A program made the position numbers and the translations under genes. From Brevundimonas sp. UBA7506 (GTDB lineage: Bacteria > Pseudomonadota > Alphaproteobacteria > Caulobacterales > Caulobacteraceae): DNA of 64,000 nt. Location: NCBI RefSeq assembly GCF_002479495.1, contig NZ_DLNQ01000008.1, positions 98,900 through 162,899 of the forward strand. The letters are read 5' to 3'. The notes below the pieces were generated by a model. That model ran no database searches. It worked only from the letters and a program-made list of their open reading frames with translations, and was not told the DNA's origin. The number at the start of each line of letters is the position of its first letter. Positions within the stretch are counted from its first letter, which is position 1. Positions 53,344 through 62,543 of this stretch are shown here, one piece after another.

Positions 53344-53988
53344 ATGGACGTGATGATGACCCCTGCCCACAAAGCCAACCCGATCCCGAACATCCTGACC
53401 GGCATCCGTCTGGCGGCGGGGGTGGTCATGTTCCTGCTGCTGGCCGGCGCCACCAGCGGCTTCCCCTTCGTCTCGGCCATGCTGAGCCCCGACGACCAGT
53501 TCGCCATGTATCGGACGGGCTTCTGGATCTTCGTCATCGCCGCCTCGACGGACTGGATCGACGGCTATCTGGCGCGACGCTGGCACGCCGAGACCCGCTG
53601 GGGGGCCATCCTGGACCCCATCGCCGACAAGATCCTGGTCACGGGCGCCATCCTGGGCGTGCTGACCTCGGGTTCGGTGCAGCAGATCATCATTCCCTGC
53701 GGCCTGATCCTGTTCCGCGAGTTCGCCGTCTCGGCCCTGCGCGAGACCATGGCTGGGCGCATCAACCTGCCCGTCACCCTGGCCGCCAAGTGGAAGACCA
53801 CCCTGCAGATGGTGGCCCTGGGCTGCCAGCTGTTCGCCCGCAACTGGGACGGCTGGGGCCTGCCCTTCGACTACCTGCCCGCCTTCCAGCTGTTCTCGGA
53901 CACCCTGATCTGGCTGGCCGCCCTGATCACCCTTTGGACCGGCTGGCAGTATTTCAACGCCGCCCAGAAACAGATGCGGGATCTGTGA
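53344..53988 (+). CDS. pgsA: CDP-diacylglycerol-glycerol-3-phosphate 3-phosphatidyltransferase
   Basis: This 214-residue integral membrane enzyme has the CDP-alcohol phosphotransferase motif D-G-x2-A-R-x8-G-x3-D-x3-D in DGYLARRWHAETRW and GAILDPIADKIL (about 78-102). It transfers phosphatidyl from CDP-diacylglycerol to glycerol-3-phosphate for phosphatidylglycerol synthesis. About five membrane helices are seen. In-frame ATGs a few codons downstream (53356, 53359) are possible starts. It is followed by a long inverted repeat. Confidence 0.93.
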   Translation: MDVMMTPAHKANPIPNILTGIRLAAGVVMFLLLAGATSGFPFVSAMLSPDDQFAMYRTGFWIFVIAASTDWIDGYLARRWHAETRWGAILDPIADKILVTGAILGVLTSGSVQQIIIPCGLILFREFAVSALRETMAGRINLPVTLAAKWKTTLQMVALGCQLFARNWDGWGLPFDYLPAFQLFSDTLIWLAALITLWTGWQYFNAAQKQMRDL

Positions 53989-53994
53989 GATTCT

Positions 53995-54164
53995 CCTTCT
54001 CCCCTTGAGGCAGAAGGTGACAGGCGGAGCCTGACGGATGAGGGGTGTCGGCGGCGCGGGTTGATGTTCAGCCCCGTCGCCAGCGCCCCTTTTTCGTAAC
54101 CGCGGCGCTCACACCCCTCATCCGAGCGCCTGCGGCGCCCACCTTCTCCCTCAAGGGGAGAAGG
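53995..54164. repeat. Long intergenic inverted repeat, copy 1
   Basis: Outer arms CCTTCTCCCCTTGAGG... (53995-54019) and ...CTCAAGGGGAGAAGG (54140-54164) pair over 25 bp with one mismatch. Inner arms ACGGATGAGGGGTGT (about 54034-54048) and ACACCCCTCATCCG (about 54110-54123) pair perfectly. A close relative is at 56914-57082. It lies between convergent genes and could act as a bidirectional transcript end. It looks like a dispersed element of this genome. Confidence 0.85.
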
Positions 54165-54167
54165 GAG

Positions 54168-54695
54168 TCAGAGCGCCTTTTCCATGACCACGAACTCAAG
54201 GTCCCGCGTCTGCGGCAGGCCGAAGCGCTCGTCGTCCAGGGGGAATGGCCGGGTCTCGCCGGTCAGGGCGTAGCCCCGGCGTTCGTACCAGGCGATCAGT
54301 TCGGACCGCTGGCGGATGACGGTCATCTCCATGCGGGTCGCGCCGAAACGGCTGCGGGCCTCGGCCTCGGCGGCGTCGATCAGCAGACGGCCCAGACCGC
54401 CCGCCTGACGGGTCGGATCGACGGTCAGCAGGCCGAGATAGGCCAGGCCCTGGCCCTGATCCGCCACCTGGACGCAGCCGGTCAGAACGCCGTCCACCTC
54501 GGCCAACAGGATGACCCGGCTGGCGTCGGCGAGGATGTCGCGCAGCTCCGCCTCATCGGTGCGCTGGCCGCCCAGCAGGTCGGCCTCGTGGGTCCAGCCG
54601 GCCCGGGCGCTGTCGCCGCGATAGGCGCTTTCGATCAGACGATGCAGCGCCGCCACATCCGAAGATGTGGCGGGCCGGAAGGTCGGGGCGATCAA
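54168..54695 (-). CDS. GNAT-family N-acetyltransferase
   Basis: This 175-residue GNAT has a catalytic core LGLLTVDPTRQAGGLGRLLI (acetyl-CoA loop R-Q-A-G-G-L-G, about 90-103), followed by EARSRFGATRMEMTVIRQRS and ELIAWYERRGYALTGETRPF. The start is TTG 54695, overlapping the S46 peptidase stop (TTGA), so it is translated after that gene. The acceptor is unknown; coupling to a dipeptidyl-peptidase suggests modification of released amino acids or peptides (inference). Confidence 0.85.
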   Translation of the reverse strand: MIAPTFRPATSSDVAALHRLIESAYRGDSARAGWTHEADLLGGQRTDEAELRDILADASRVILLAEVDGVLTGCVQVADQGQGLAYLGLLTVDPTRQAGGLGRLLIDAAEAEARSRFGATRMEMTVIRQRSELIAWYERRGYALTGETRPFPLDDERFGLPQTRDLEFVVMEKAL

Positions 54696-56800
54696 CGGCG
54701 CGTCCGACGCGGCGCGGCCTTCGGGGCCACGCCCAGTTCCTGGATCAGGTGATCCATGCCGTAGACATCGCGCAGGGCGGTGGTCACGGCCTGGGTGGTG
54801 ACGATGACGCTGCGGTTGACGTTGCGATCATAGCCATAGGCGTTGCGCTGGGTCAGGACGGTGGAGTCGAAGTTGGCGCCGATGATCTCGCCCTTGGCGT
54901 TGACGGCGGGCGAACCCGACGAGCCGCCGATGGTGTCCGACGACACGGCCATGTTCATCACCGCGTTGGGGTCGATGCGGTCCTTGGCGGCCAGGAGCTT
55001 GGGCGCGACGTTGAAGGGCTCGGCGCCGGTCGCACGGTCCCACAGACCGGCGAAGGTGGTGAAGGCGCCGATGCGCTGGCCCGGCACGTCCGTGCCTTCG
55101 ACCCGGCCGTAGGTCAGCCGGAGCGTCCCGGTGGCGTCGGGATAGACGGCGTCGCCATAGGCGGCGAAGCGGGCGGCGGCCAGTTGTTCCGAGGCGCGGT
55201 CGGTCGGGGCCTTGACCTGGTCATCCCAGTTCTTGCGCACGGCGCGGGCGTCGGCGTCGATGGCCAGGACATACTGGATCAGCGGGTCGGTCGAGGCCTG
55301 GACGGCGGGCAGACCGCCTTCCCACAGTGCGCGACGCACGGCCGGATCAGCCAGCTTGGTGCCGGTGATCAGGCGGGCCGACAGGGCCTCCGGGCTTTCC
55401 TTGCCCAGCAGGGTGCGGACATAGGGGCTGTCGACCGTCAGCCATTCACGGGTCTTGGACAGCCACCACTCCAGACGGATCTGCTCCAGCTCCGGGTAGG
55501 TCGGGCGCTCGGCGAACAGGGCCGACTGGACGCCCGGCAAGCGGCTGTCGGCGAACTCGCCCAGACGCTGATCCGACGGCTTGGCGCGCTCTTGGGCGCC
55601 GCGCACGATGGCCCGTGCCCAGCTGAACAGGGGCGAGCCGCCCGCCACCGAGGTGGTGCCCATGCCGGTGCCGCCTTCCAGCAGGGCCATGGGGGCGTAG
55701 AGCTCGCGGGCCAGGGGCTGAACCGCGTCCAGCGTCGCCCACGGATCGGTGGCGCCGCCGGCGGCGCGGGCGCGGAAGTCGGCCTCGGCCTCGGCCTTGG
55801 CGGCCATGAAGGCCGGGTCGATCAGGGCGGCCATGCGGCCGCGGCCGCGCTTGTAGGTGTTCTCGACGCCGACGATGGGGTCCATGGCGATGAAGGCCTG
55901 TTCCTCGCCCTCTTCCGAGTAGCGGATCAGGCGGCCGCGCAGTTCAGACGCAATGAGCTGGTCCATCGGCAGGACCACGTCGCGGATGGTCATCAGCTGG
56001 GCCTGGGTCAGCAAGCGCTGGGTCGAACCGGGGTTGCCGGTGATGAAGACGGGCTCGCCCTCGGTCGGCTTGTTCGGGTTCCAGGTGAAGTGGGTCGGGG
56101 TCGCGGCGGGCTTGCCGCCTTCGTACAGGCGGATGAAGGCGGCATCGATGGCGAAGCGCGGGAAGGAGAAGTTGTCCAGGTCGCCGCCGAAGGTCGCGGC
56201 GCGGTCTTCCGGCGCCCAGGCCAGACGCACGTCGGAGTATTTGCGGAACTTGTAGAGCTTGAATTGGCCGCCGCGATACAGGCTGACGACCTGGCAGCGG
56301 ATCTTGGGATCACTACCGCAAGCCTCGGTTTCGATGCGGCCGGCCTCAGCCTCGCGGGCCTGGGTGAAGGCCTGGCCGTCCAGACCCTCGCCCGCCTTCT
56401 GCACGCGCTCGGTGACGTCGGTGATGTCCGTCAGGATTTCAGCCGAACCGCCGGGGCATTTCAGCTCTTCCTCGCGGCTCCTGGGCGTGAAGCCGGTCTC
56501 GGCGTATTGCAGCTGCGGCGTGGACAGGTTGGCGACGCAGGTGGCGACGCAGTGGTTGTTGGTCATCACCAGGCCCTCGCCCGAGATGACGCCCGCCGAG
56601 CAGCCGCCGAACTTGACCGAGGACAGGCGCACCTTGTCGAGCCAGCCCTGATCGATCGAGGTGCCCAGGGTCTGGTTGGCGCGGGCGATGGGGAAGTTGT
56701 CGTAGGTCCACATGCCTTCTTCGGCCCGAGCCGAAGAAGCGACCGACGAAGCAGCGGCGAAGGCCAGGACGGCGGCCGAAGCGAAGAACATGTGACGCAT
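54692..56800 (-). CDS. S46-family dipeptidyl-peptidase, paralogue 1
   Basis: This 702-residue secreted serine peptidase starts at MRHMFFASAAVLAFAAASSV, with cleavage near ARA|EEG. The trypsin-like triad is present: His in VMTNNHCVATC (about 83), an Asp in the central region, and Ser in GGSSGSPAVNAKGEI (about 640). The helical S46 insertion is intact. It removes dipeptides from the N-terminus of peptides in the periplasm. After the Ser motif it reads GANFDSTV, so the residue at the specificity position (Gly in DPP7, Arg in DPP11) appears to be Ser. ATG 56800 is preferred over a longer start. Confidence 0.92.
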   Translation of the reverse strand: MRHMFFASAAVLAFAAASSVASSARAEEGMWTYDNFPIARANQTLGTSIDQGWLDKVRLSSVKFGGCSAGVISGEGLVMTNNHCVATCVANLSTPQLQYAETGFTPRSREEELKCPGGSAEILTDITDVTERVQKAGEGLDGQAFTQAREAEAGRIETEACGSDPKIRCQVVSLYRGGQFKLYKFRKYSDVRLAWAPEDRAATFGGDLDNFSFPRFAIDAAFIRLYEGGKPAATPTHFTWNPNKPTEGEPVFITGNPGSTQRLLTQAQLMTIRDVVLPMDQLIASELRGRLIRYSEEGEEQAFIAMDPIVGVENTYKRGRGRMAALIDPAFMAAKAEAEADFRARAAGGATDPWATLDAVQPLARELYAPMALLEGGTGMGTTSVAGGSPLFSWARAIVRGAQERAKPSDQRLGEFADSRLPGVQSALFAERPTYPELEQIRLEWWLSKTREWLTVDSPYVRTLLGKESPEALSARLITGTKLADPAVRRALWEGGLPAVQASTDPLIQYVLAIDADARAVRKNWDDQVKAPTDRASEQLAAARFAAYGDAVYPDATGTLRLTYGRVEGTDVPGQRIGAFTTFAGLWDRATGAEPFNVAPKLLAAKDRIDPNAVMNMAVSSDTIGGSSGSPAVNAKGEIIGANFDSTVLTQRNAYGYDRNVNRSVIVTTQAVTTALRDVYGMDHLIQELGVAPKAAPRRTRR

Positions 56801-56913
56801 GGAGAACTCCTGGTTCGGACCCCGGTCAGAAAAAACAGAGTCCAATTCGTCTGAATAGTCTGAAATCGGCTGGAAGGAACCTAGCAGGTCGATGCGTCAG
56901 ACCGGGGCGTAAT

Positions 56914-57082
56914 TCCTTCTCCCCTTGAGGGAGAAGGCGGGCGCCAAAGGCGCTCGGATGAGGGGTGTCAGCGCGAGGGTACGAAAAAGGGGGCCGGCGG
57001 CGAGCCTGAAAAACAGACCGCGCCATCGACACCCCTCATCCGTCATGCTGCGCATGACACCTTCTCCCGCAGGGGGAGAAGG
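56914..57082. repeat. Long intergenic inverted repeat, copy 2
   Basis: This has the same architecture as the element at 53995-54164: outer arms CCTTCTCCCCTTGAGGGAG and CTCCC-GCAGGGGGAGAAGG, inner arms CGGATGAGGGGTGTC (56955-56969) and GACACCCCTCATCCG (57028-57042). A small GTCATGC / GCATGAC hairpin sits in the right half. It separates the two S46 genes and fills most of the 294-bp gap 56801-57094. Confidence 0.85.
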
Positions 57083-57094
57083 GTCTTTGTAGTT

Positions 57095-59188
57095 TTAGCG
57101 ACGCACGCCCAGTTCGCGCAGCAGGCGCGGCTGATTGTAGACGTTGCGCAGGGCCTCGGTGACGGCGGCGGTCGAGACCGTCACCGTGCGGTTCAGCTCG
57201 CCATCGTAGCCGAACGAGCCGCCCAGGGAGTGGATGTTGCCGTCGAAGGCGGCGCCGATCACTTCACCCTTGGCGTTGATCACCGGCGAGCCGGAGTTGC
57301 CGCCGATGATGTCGTTGGTCGAGACGAAGTCATAGACGACGTTCTTGTTGATGCGGCTCTCGGCGTCGACGAAGCGGGCGGCCGCGTTGAACGGCTCGGC
57401 GCCGGTGGCGCGCTCGTACAGACCACCCATGAAGGTGAAGGACGGCACGGTCACGCCGCGATAGGTCCAGCCCTTCACCTGACCATAGGACAGGCGCAGG
57501 CTGAAGGTCGCGTCAGGGTAGAGGTTGTCGCCGTAGACGGCGAAGCGGGCCTGGGCGACCTTTTCGGCGGCGCGGGCGGTCGGGCCGTTGACCCCGGCGT
57601 CCCACTGGGTGCGGACGGCCTGGGCGGCGTCGTCATTGGCCAGGACGAAGGCGATCATCGGGTCGCCCGAGGCGGCCAGTTGCTCCGGCGTCATCGCAAG
57701 CGCTTGAGCGCGGAAGGCCGGGTCGATCAGCTTGGTCTCGACCAGCTTGGCGGCGATGCCCTCGGGATTTTCGCGGCCCAGCATCGACTTCACATTGGCG
57801 TTGTCGACGGTCAGGTATTCGCGGGTCTTGGACAGCCAGAAGGACAGCTGGATTTCCTCGACGCCCTTGGCGATCGGCGCTTCCGAGGCCAGACGACGGC
57901 CCAGGGCGGCAATGTCGCTGTCGGCGTAGCCGGCGCGACGCTCGGCGACCGGCTTGGCGCGTTCCTTGGAGGCGCGAACGATGGCGCGCGCGTAGGAGTA
58001 GAGTGTCGAACCGCCGCCGGCGTTCCCTTCCAGCTGACGGTAGGGCAAGTAGAGGTCGCGGGCCGTCGTCTGGACCTTTTCCAGATCCGTCCAGGGATCG
58101 CCGATGCGCTCGGCCAGAGCCGGATCGGCGGCGACGCGTTGACGCAGCTCGGTCTCCTCGGCGCGCTTCTTGCCCATGAAGGCCGGGTCGGTCAGGGCGC
58201 CCTGCTGGCCGTAATAGACCTTGAAGCTGTTCTCGAGACCGAAGATCGGATCCAGCGCGACGCGCTTCTCCTCGTCGCCCTGGGTCGAGTATTCGACCAG
58301 ACGGCCGCGCAGTTCCGAACCCTGGATCAGGGTGACCGGGATCTGCTGGTCGCGCAGGCGCTCCAGCTGGCTGATGGTCAGCAGGCGCTGGGTGGTGCCG
58401 GGGTTGCCGGCGACGAAGGTGACTTCACCCTCGGCCGGAGCCTCCGGGTTCCACTTCAGATGGTTCGGGGTCGAGACCGGCTTGCCATCTTCATAGGCGC
58501 GCAGGAAGGCCGCATCGAGGGCGTAGCGCGGGAAGTTGAAGTTGTCCGGGTCGCCGCCGAAGAAGGCCGCCTGGAACTCCGGCGCGAAGGCCAGACGCAC
58601 GTCCTCATACTTGCGGAACTTGTACAGGGCGTACTTGCCGCCGCGGTAGAAGCTGATGACCTGGCAGGTCAGCTTGCGGTCGTCGCCGCAGGCTTCCTTC
58701 TGGATCTTGTCGATCTCGGCCGAGCGGGCGGCGACGAAGGCCGCGCCTTCCAGGCCGGCGCCGGCGCCGAGGACGCGCTCGGTGACGTCGGTGATGTCGG
58801 TCAGGACCTCGGCGGTCTGGCCGGGGCACTTCTTCTCTTCCTCACGCGTGGCCGGCATCCAGCCGTTCTTGACGTAGTCGTTCTGGGCCGTGGACAGGTC
58901 CTGAACGCAGGAGATGACGCAGTGGTGGTTGGTCAGGATCAGGCCTTCGCCCGAGACGAAGGAGGCCGAGCAGCCCTGCAGGCGCACGGCGGCGTTACGG
59001 ACGCGGTCCAGCCACGACTGGTCGATGCGGGTGCCGTACTTGTCGTTGACCGTCTGGATCGGGAAGTTGTCGAAGGTCCACATGCCCTCGTCGGCGCGGG
59101 CCGGGGTGGCGGTCGCGCCGGTGACGGCGGCGGCTACGCCCAGGGCCGCCAGCGAGGCGGTGAAGGAAAAGGTGCGACGAAGCGACAT
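57095..59188 (-). CDS. S46-family dipeptidyl-peptidase, paralogue 2 (DPP7-like)
   Basis: This 697-residue secreted serine peptidase has a signal peptide MSLRRTFSFTASLAALGVAA, with cleavage near ARA|DEG. Triad motifs are ILTNHHCVISC (His about 85) and IIGGNSGSPVINAKGEV (Ser about 637). Downstream GAAFDGNIH has Gly at the position equivalent to Gly673 of DPP7, predicting preference for hydrophobic or neutral P1 residues (family knowledge). It shares the same layout with the copy at 54692-56800, indicating a tandem duplication. It probably feeds the cell with dipeptides from proteins. Confidence 0.93.
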   Translation of the reverse strand: MSLRRTFSFTASLAALGVAAAVTGATATPARADEGMWTFDNFPIQTVNDKYGTRIDQSWLDRVRNAAVRLQGCSASFVSGEGLILTNHHCVISCVQDLSTAQNDYVKNGWMPATREEEKKCPGQTAEVLTDITDVTERVLGAGAGLEGAAFVAARSAEIDKIQKEACGDDRKLTCQVISFYRGGKYALYKFRKYEDVRLAFAPEFQAAFFGGDPDNFNFPRYALDAAFLRAYEDGKPVSTPNHLKWNPEAPAEGEVTFVAGNPGTTQRLLTISQLERLRDQQIPVTLIQGSELRGRLVEYSTQGDEEKRVALDPIFGLENSFKVYYGQQGALTDPAFMGKKRAEETELRQRVAADPALAERIGDPWTDLEKVQTTARDLYLPYRQLEGNAGGGSTLYSYARAIVRASKERAKPVAERRAGYADSDIAALGRRLASEAPIAKGVEEIQLSFWLSKTREYLTVDNANVKSMLGRENPEGIAAKLVETKLIDPAFRAQALAMTPEQLAASGDPMIAFVLANDDAAQAVRTQWDAGVNGPTARAAEKVAQARFAVYGDNLYPDATFSLRLSYGQVKGWTYRGVTVPSFTFMGGLYERATGAEPFNAAARFVDAESRINKNVVYDFVSTNDIIGGNSGSPVINAKGEVIGAAFDGNIHSLGGSFGYDGELNRTVTVSTAAVTEALRNVYNQPRLLRELGVRR

Positions 59189-59381
59189 TCAGGCTCTCCC
59201 GAGCGCAAGGCCCGGCGCCTCGCGTCTGTTATTGTGTAACTAGCGCCGTCCGTGGACGGGCCTCAAGCCCCCATAGTCCCGCCGCGCGTCGGGGGGAAGC
59301 CGAAGCCTTACCCCGATTTAACTTGGCCCCGGCCCGGCGCCCCGTCAGATAACACTGCAAGTCAGGGGTTTGAGACGCGTC

Positions 59382-60554
59382 ATGTCACTCGCGCTATCCA
59401 CGCTGCTCTTTGAGTGGCGACGTTATATGGCCGCCGTCATGGCGCTGGCCCTTTCGGGTCTGCTCGTGCTGGCCATGACCGGTGTCTTCATCGGCATCGG
59501 CAAGGGCTTCACCGCCCAGATCGAGCGCTCGAGCGCCGACATCATGATCCTGCAGCCCGGGGCGAAGAGCCTGATCAACGGGCCGTCAGGCGTGCCGCGC
59601 CGCTTCATCCCGCTGGCCTACAACCACCCGGCCGTGGTCGAGGTGCAGCCCCTGGACGGCGCCGGCGGCAGCTTCCAGTCGGTCAAGAACGTCGACCCGA
59701 CCATGTCCCAGGCCGACCGCGCCAAGCAGGGCGCGCCGCGTCAGAAGTTCGTCCAGTCCAGCATCATCGACACGACGCCGGGCTCGGTCACCATTCCGAC
59801 CGACTATTCCCAGGAACTGGTCGACGCCCTGCGTCAGCCCTACACCGTGGCCATCGACGAGACGGCCCTGACCACCCTGGGCGTCAAGCTGGGCGACAAG
59901 GCCCTGTACAATGGTCAGACCGTCACCGTCGTCGGCGTGACGCGCGGCTATCCCAACATGATGCAGCCCGGCGTGGTCATGTCGCGCGACACCCTGCGGA
60001 TGCTGGGTCAGGCCGACACCGGCCCGCGCGTCGGCCCGCTGATGATCAAGATCAAGGACCCCGCCCAGGCCCCGGCCGTCGTCGCCGAACTGAACAAGAT
60101 GGGCAACGGCCAGTGGAAGGCCTGGACCCGTCAGGAACTGGCCGACGCCAACGCCGGCGCCATGTTCGAGGAAGGCATTCTGGTCATCATCATCGGCGGT
60201 TGCGTGGTGCTGGGCATCATCATCGGCGTCGCCATCACCTGGCAGACCCTGCGCGGAGCCATCATGGCCAACATCAAGGAGTTCGCCTCGCTGCGCGCCC
60301 TGGGCGTCGGCATGGGAAGCCTGCGCCGCATCGTCATGGAGCTGAGCTTCTGGGTCGGCTGCGTCGGCGTCGCCGCCGCCATCGGCCTGACCTGGCTGCT
60401 GTCGCTGTTCGCCATGTCCAAGGCGGTCATCATCGCCCTGCCCCTGCCGCTGCTGATCGTGGTGGGCGGCGGTCTGATCGCCATCTCCATGCTCTCGGGC
60501 TTCCTCTCGATGGGCATCCTGAAGAAGAGCCAACCTGCGGACCTGCTGCGATGA
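59382..60554 (+). CDS. ABC transporter permease (DevC/FtsX-like)
   Basis: This 390-residue permease has an N-terminal membrane helix (about 20-42), a large periplasmic MacB-type domain (about 45-260) and three C-terminal helices (about 265-290, 315-340, 350-375) with the FtsX-family pattern. Its stop overlaps the ATPase start (ATGA). ATG 59382 is chosen over TTG 59370. With the ATPase and adaptor it forms a DevBCA-like tripartite exporter, used elsewhere for glycolipid or peptide export; the cargo is unknown. An outer-membrane TolC-type partner is not in the window. Confidence 0.88.
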   Translation: MSLALSTLLFEWRRYMAAVMALALSGLLVLAMTGVFIGIGKGFTAQIERSSADIMILQPGAKSLINGPSGVPRRFIPLAYNHPAVVEVQPLDGAGGSFQSVKNVDPTMSQADRAKQGAPRQKFVQSSIIDTTPGSVTIPTDYSQELVDALRQPYTVAIDETALTTLGVKLGDKALYNGQTVTVVGVTRGYPNMMQPGVVMSRDTLRMLGQADTGPRVGPLMIKIKDPAQAPAVVAELNKMGNGQWKAWTRQELADANAGAMFEEGILVIIIGGCVVLGIIIGVAITWQTLRGAIMANIKEFASLRALGVGMGSLRRIVMELSFWVGCVGVAAAIGLTWLLSLFAMSKAVIIALPLPLLIVVGGGLIAISMLSGFLSMGILKKSQPADLLR

Positions 60555-61306
60555 ACATGCATACGAAAGTTCAAGGCAAGCATGGCGAGTTCGCCATCGA
60601 GGCCAAGGGTCTGATCAAGCGCTTCAAGTCCGGCAAGAACTATGTCGAGGTCTTGAAGGGCGTGAACTTCGACGCCCGCCACGGCGACCTGACCATGGTC
60701 ATGGGGCCCTCCGGTTCGGGCAAGTCGACCCTGATCGCCGCCCTGTCCGGCCTGCTGCGTCCCGAAGAAGGCCGAGTGGACGCCCTGGACGTGGACGACA
60801 TGTGGAAGCTGTCGTCGGGCCGACTGGACAAGTTCCGCCTGGATCACTGCGGCTTCATCTTTCAGGGCTTCAACCTGTTCCCGTCGCTCAGCGCCCTGCA
60901 ACAGGTGACGACGGTGCTGAAGTTCCAGGGGCTGACCCCGGACCAGGCCCGCAAGCGCGCCACGCTCGCCCTGGAAGAAGTCGGTCTGGGCCATCGCCTG
61001 CATCAACGCCCGGCCGCCCTGTCCGGCGGCGAGAAGCAGCGCGTCGCCATCGCCCGCGCCCTGGCCAAGGACCCGCAGATCCTGTTCGCGGACGAACCGA
61101 CCTCGGCTCTGGACGGCGAGAACGGTCAGGTGGTGATCAAGCTGCTGCGCCGGGCCGCCACCGAACACGGCGCGGCGGTCATCTGCGTAACCCACGACCC
61201 GCGCCTGGAAGCCTGGGCCGACCGGGTCATCCACATCGAAGACGGCGTGATCATCGACGACCAGCGCCGCATTCCCAATCCCGACGCCGTTCTGGCCTCG
61301 CACTAG
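60551..61306 (+). CDS. ABC transporter ATP-binding protein (DevA/LolD-like)
   Basis: This is a 251-residue ATPase. Walker A is [15 protein letters not shown] (about 57-71), the Q-loop is in [10 protein letters not shown], the signature is [17 protein letters not shown] (about 157-173), Walker B is [16 protein letters not shown], and the H-loop is [15 protein letters not shown]. It energises the permease encoded just upstream and is coupled to it by ATGA. Sequence style is that of the MacB/LolD/DevA group. Confidence 0.95.
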   Translation: MNMHTKVQGKHGEFAIEAKGLIKRFKSGKNYVEVLKGVNFDARHGDLTMVMGPSGSGKSTLIAALSGLLRPEEGRVDALDVDDMWKLSSGRLDKFRLDHCGFIFQGFNLFPSLSALQQVTTVLKFQGLTPDQARKRATLALEEVGLGHRLHQRPAALSGGEKQRVAIARALAKDPQILFADEPTSALDGENGQVVIKLLRRAATEHGAAVICVTHDPRLEAWADRVIHIEDGVIIDDQRRIPNPDAVLASH

Positions 61307-61330
61307 ACACCGATCCTCAAGGACACCTCC

Positions 61331-62347
61331 ATGCCCGCTTTCCTGAAAAACAAATGGCTCTGGATCGGCCTCGTCGCCCTGATCGTGCTGATCATCGGCT
61401 TCGGCATGTTCCAGAAGGCCCAGGCCGCCAAGAAGGCCGAAGCCGCGGCCGCCGCCGAGAAGAAGGTCGAGAGCCCCTATGCGGCCATCGCCAACGGCAA
61501 GGTCGACATCGAAGGCGGCATCATCCAGATCGCGGCCCGTCGCGGCGGCGTCGTGCGTGAAGTCCTGGTCCAGGAAGGCGACCGCGTCACCGCCGGTCAG
61601 ATCCTGGCGCGTCAGGAAGACGACGAACCGCGCCTGGCCCTGCAAACCGCCGCCGCCAACCTGTCCGAGGCCGAAAGCCAGTTGCGTCTGATCAACGTCG
61701 ACATCGCCACCGCCCAGCGCGAATACGACCGCCTGGCGCGGCTGAAGGACAGCAACTTCGTCGCCGCCCAGAAGCTGGATCAGGCCCGCGACGCCATCGC
61801 CCAGGCCCAGGCCCGTCTCGGCTCGGCCCAGTCGGCGGTCCAGACCGCCCGCGCCCGCCGCGACCAGGCCGCCTATGACGTCGAGCTGACCGTCATCCGC
61901 TCGCCCGCTGAGGGCCGCATCGTGCGCCGTTACGCCAACCCCGGCGCCGGCGCCTCGACCCTGAACGTGTCGAACATGTTCGACCTGGAACCCGACGCCC
62001 CGCGCATCGCCCGCGCCGAAATCGTCGAGGCCGACATTCCGAACATCACCGCCGATCAGGCTGTCGAGATCACCCCGGAAGGCGACCCCTCGAAGGTCTA
62101 TGTCGGCAAGGTCCTGCGCCGCGCCGCCGTCTTCGGCGCCCGCAAACTGGCCTCGGACGATCCCTCGCAGCGTTCGGACGAGCGCGTCGTCGAGGTGGTC
62201 GTGGCCGTCAACGACGCCCCCCTGCTGATCGGCCAGCGCGTCCTGGTCAAGTTCATGAAGCCGGGTGAAACCGCCGGGGCCAAACGCGACACCAGCGTCG
62301 CCGGCGTCCCCGCCAACCGCTCGATGCAGACGCCCGCCCGCCGCTGA
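61331..62347 (+). CDS. HlyD/DevB-family membrane-fusion protein
   Basis: This 338-residue periplasmic adaptor has an N-terminal membrane anchor (KNKWLWIGLVALIVLIIGFG), then a biotinyl/lipoyl half-motif (QIAARRGGVVREVLVQEGDR), a coiled-coil hairpin (about 105-190, SEAESQLRLINVDIATAQRE), a second lipoyl half (LTVIRSPAEGRIVRRYANPG) and a beta-barrel. It links the ABC permease to an outer-membrane channel. It is the third gene of the operon and ends just before a strong terminator. Confidence 0.92.
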   Translation: MPAFLKNKWLWIGLVALIVLIIGFGMFQKAQAAKKAEAAAAAEKKVESPYAAIANGKVDIEGGIIQIAARRGGVVREVLVQEGDRVTAGQILARQEDDEPRLALQTAAANLSEAESQLRLINVDIATAQREYDRLARLKDSNFVAAQKLDQARDAIAQAQARLGSAQSAVQTARARRDQAAYDVELTVIRSPAEGRIVRRYANPGAGASTLNVSNMFDLEPDAPRIARAEIVEADIPNITADQAVEITPEGDPSKVYVGKVLRRAAVFGARKLASDDPSQRSDERVVEVVVAVNDAPLLIGQRVLVKFMKPGETAGAKRDTSVAGVPANRSMQTPARR

Positions 62348-62366
62348 GGCTGACGGCTAGAGACGG

Positions 62367-62396
62367 AAAAGGGGCCTCGCGAGGGGCCCCTTTTTT
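62367..62396 (+). terminator. Rho-independent terminator after the exporter operon
   Basis: AAAAGGGGCC pairs with GGCCCCTTTT around a TCGCGAGG loop, ending in a run of six T. It lies 20 nt after the adaptor stop codon. Confidence 0.92.
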
Positions 62397-62417
62397 GTTG
62401 GCTGCAGCTCTCTCTCC

Positions 62418-62531
62418 CGCTCATCCCCGCGGAAGCGGGGACCCAGTGAGAGTTTCAACAGCCCCGTGGGTTACCCAAGCCCTCGCGCTTGCGGCCAAAG
62501 GACTGGGTCCCCGCTTCCGCGGGGATGAGCG
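62418..62531. repeat. Perfect 30-bp inverted repeat with 54-nt loop
   Basis: The left arm begins CGCTCATCCCCGCGGAAGCG (62418-62447), and the right arm ends CGCTTCCGCGGGGATGAGCG (62502-62531); they are perfectly complementary over 30 bp. Each arm has its own internal CCCCGC/GCGGGG hairpin. It lies between the exporter terminator and the convergent enoyl-CoA hydratase. This type of ATCCCCGC...GCGGGG element is common in alphaproteobacterial intergenic DNA. Confidence 0.88.
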
Positions 62532-62543
62532 GAGCTTGAAGGA

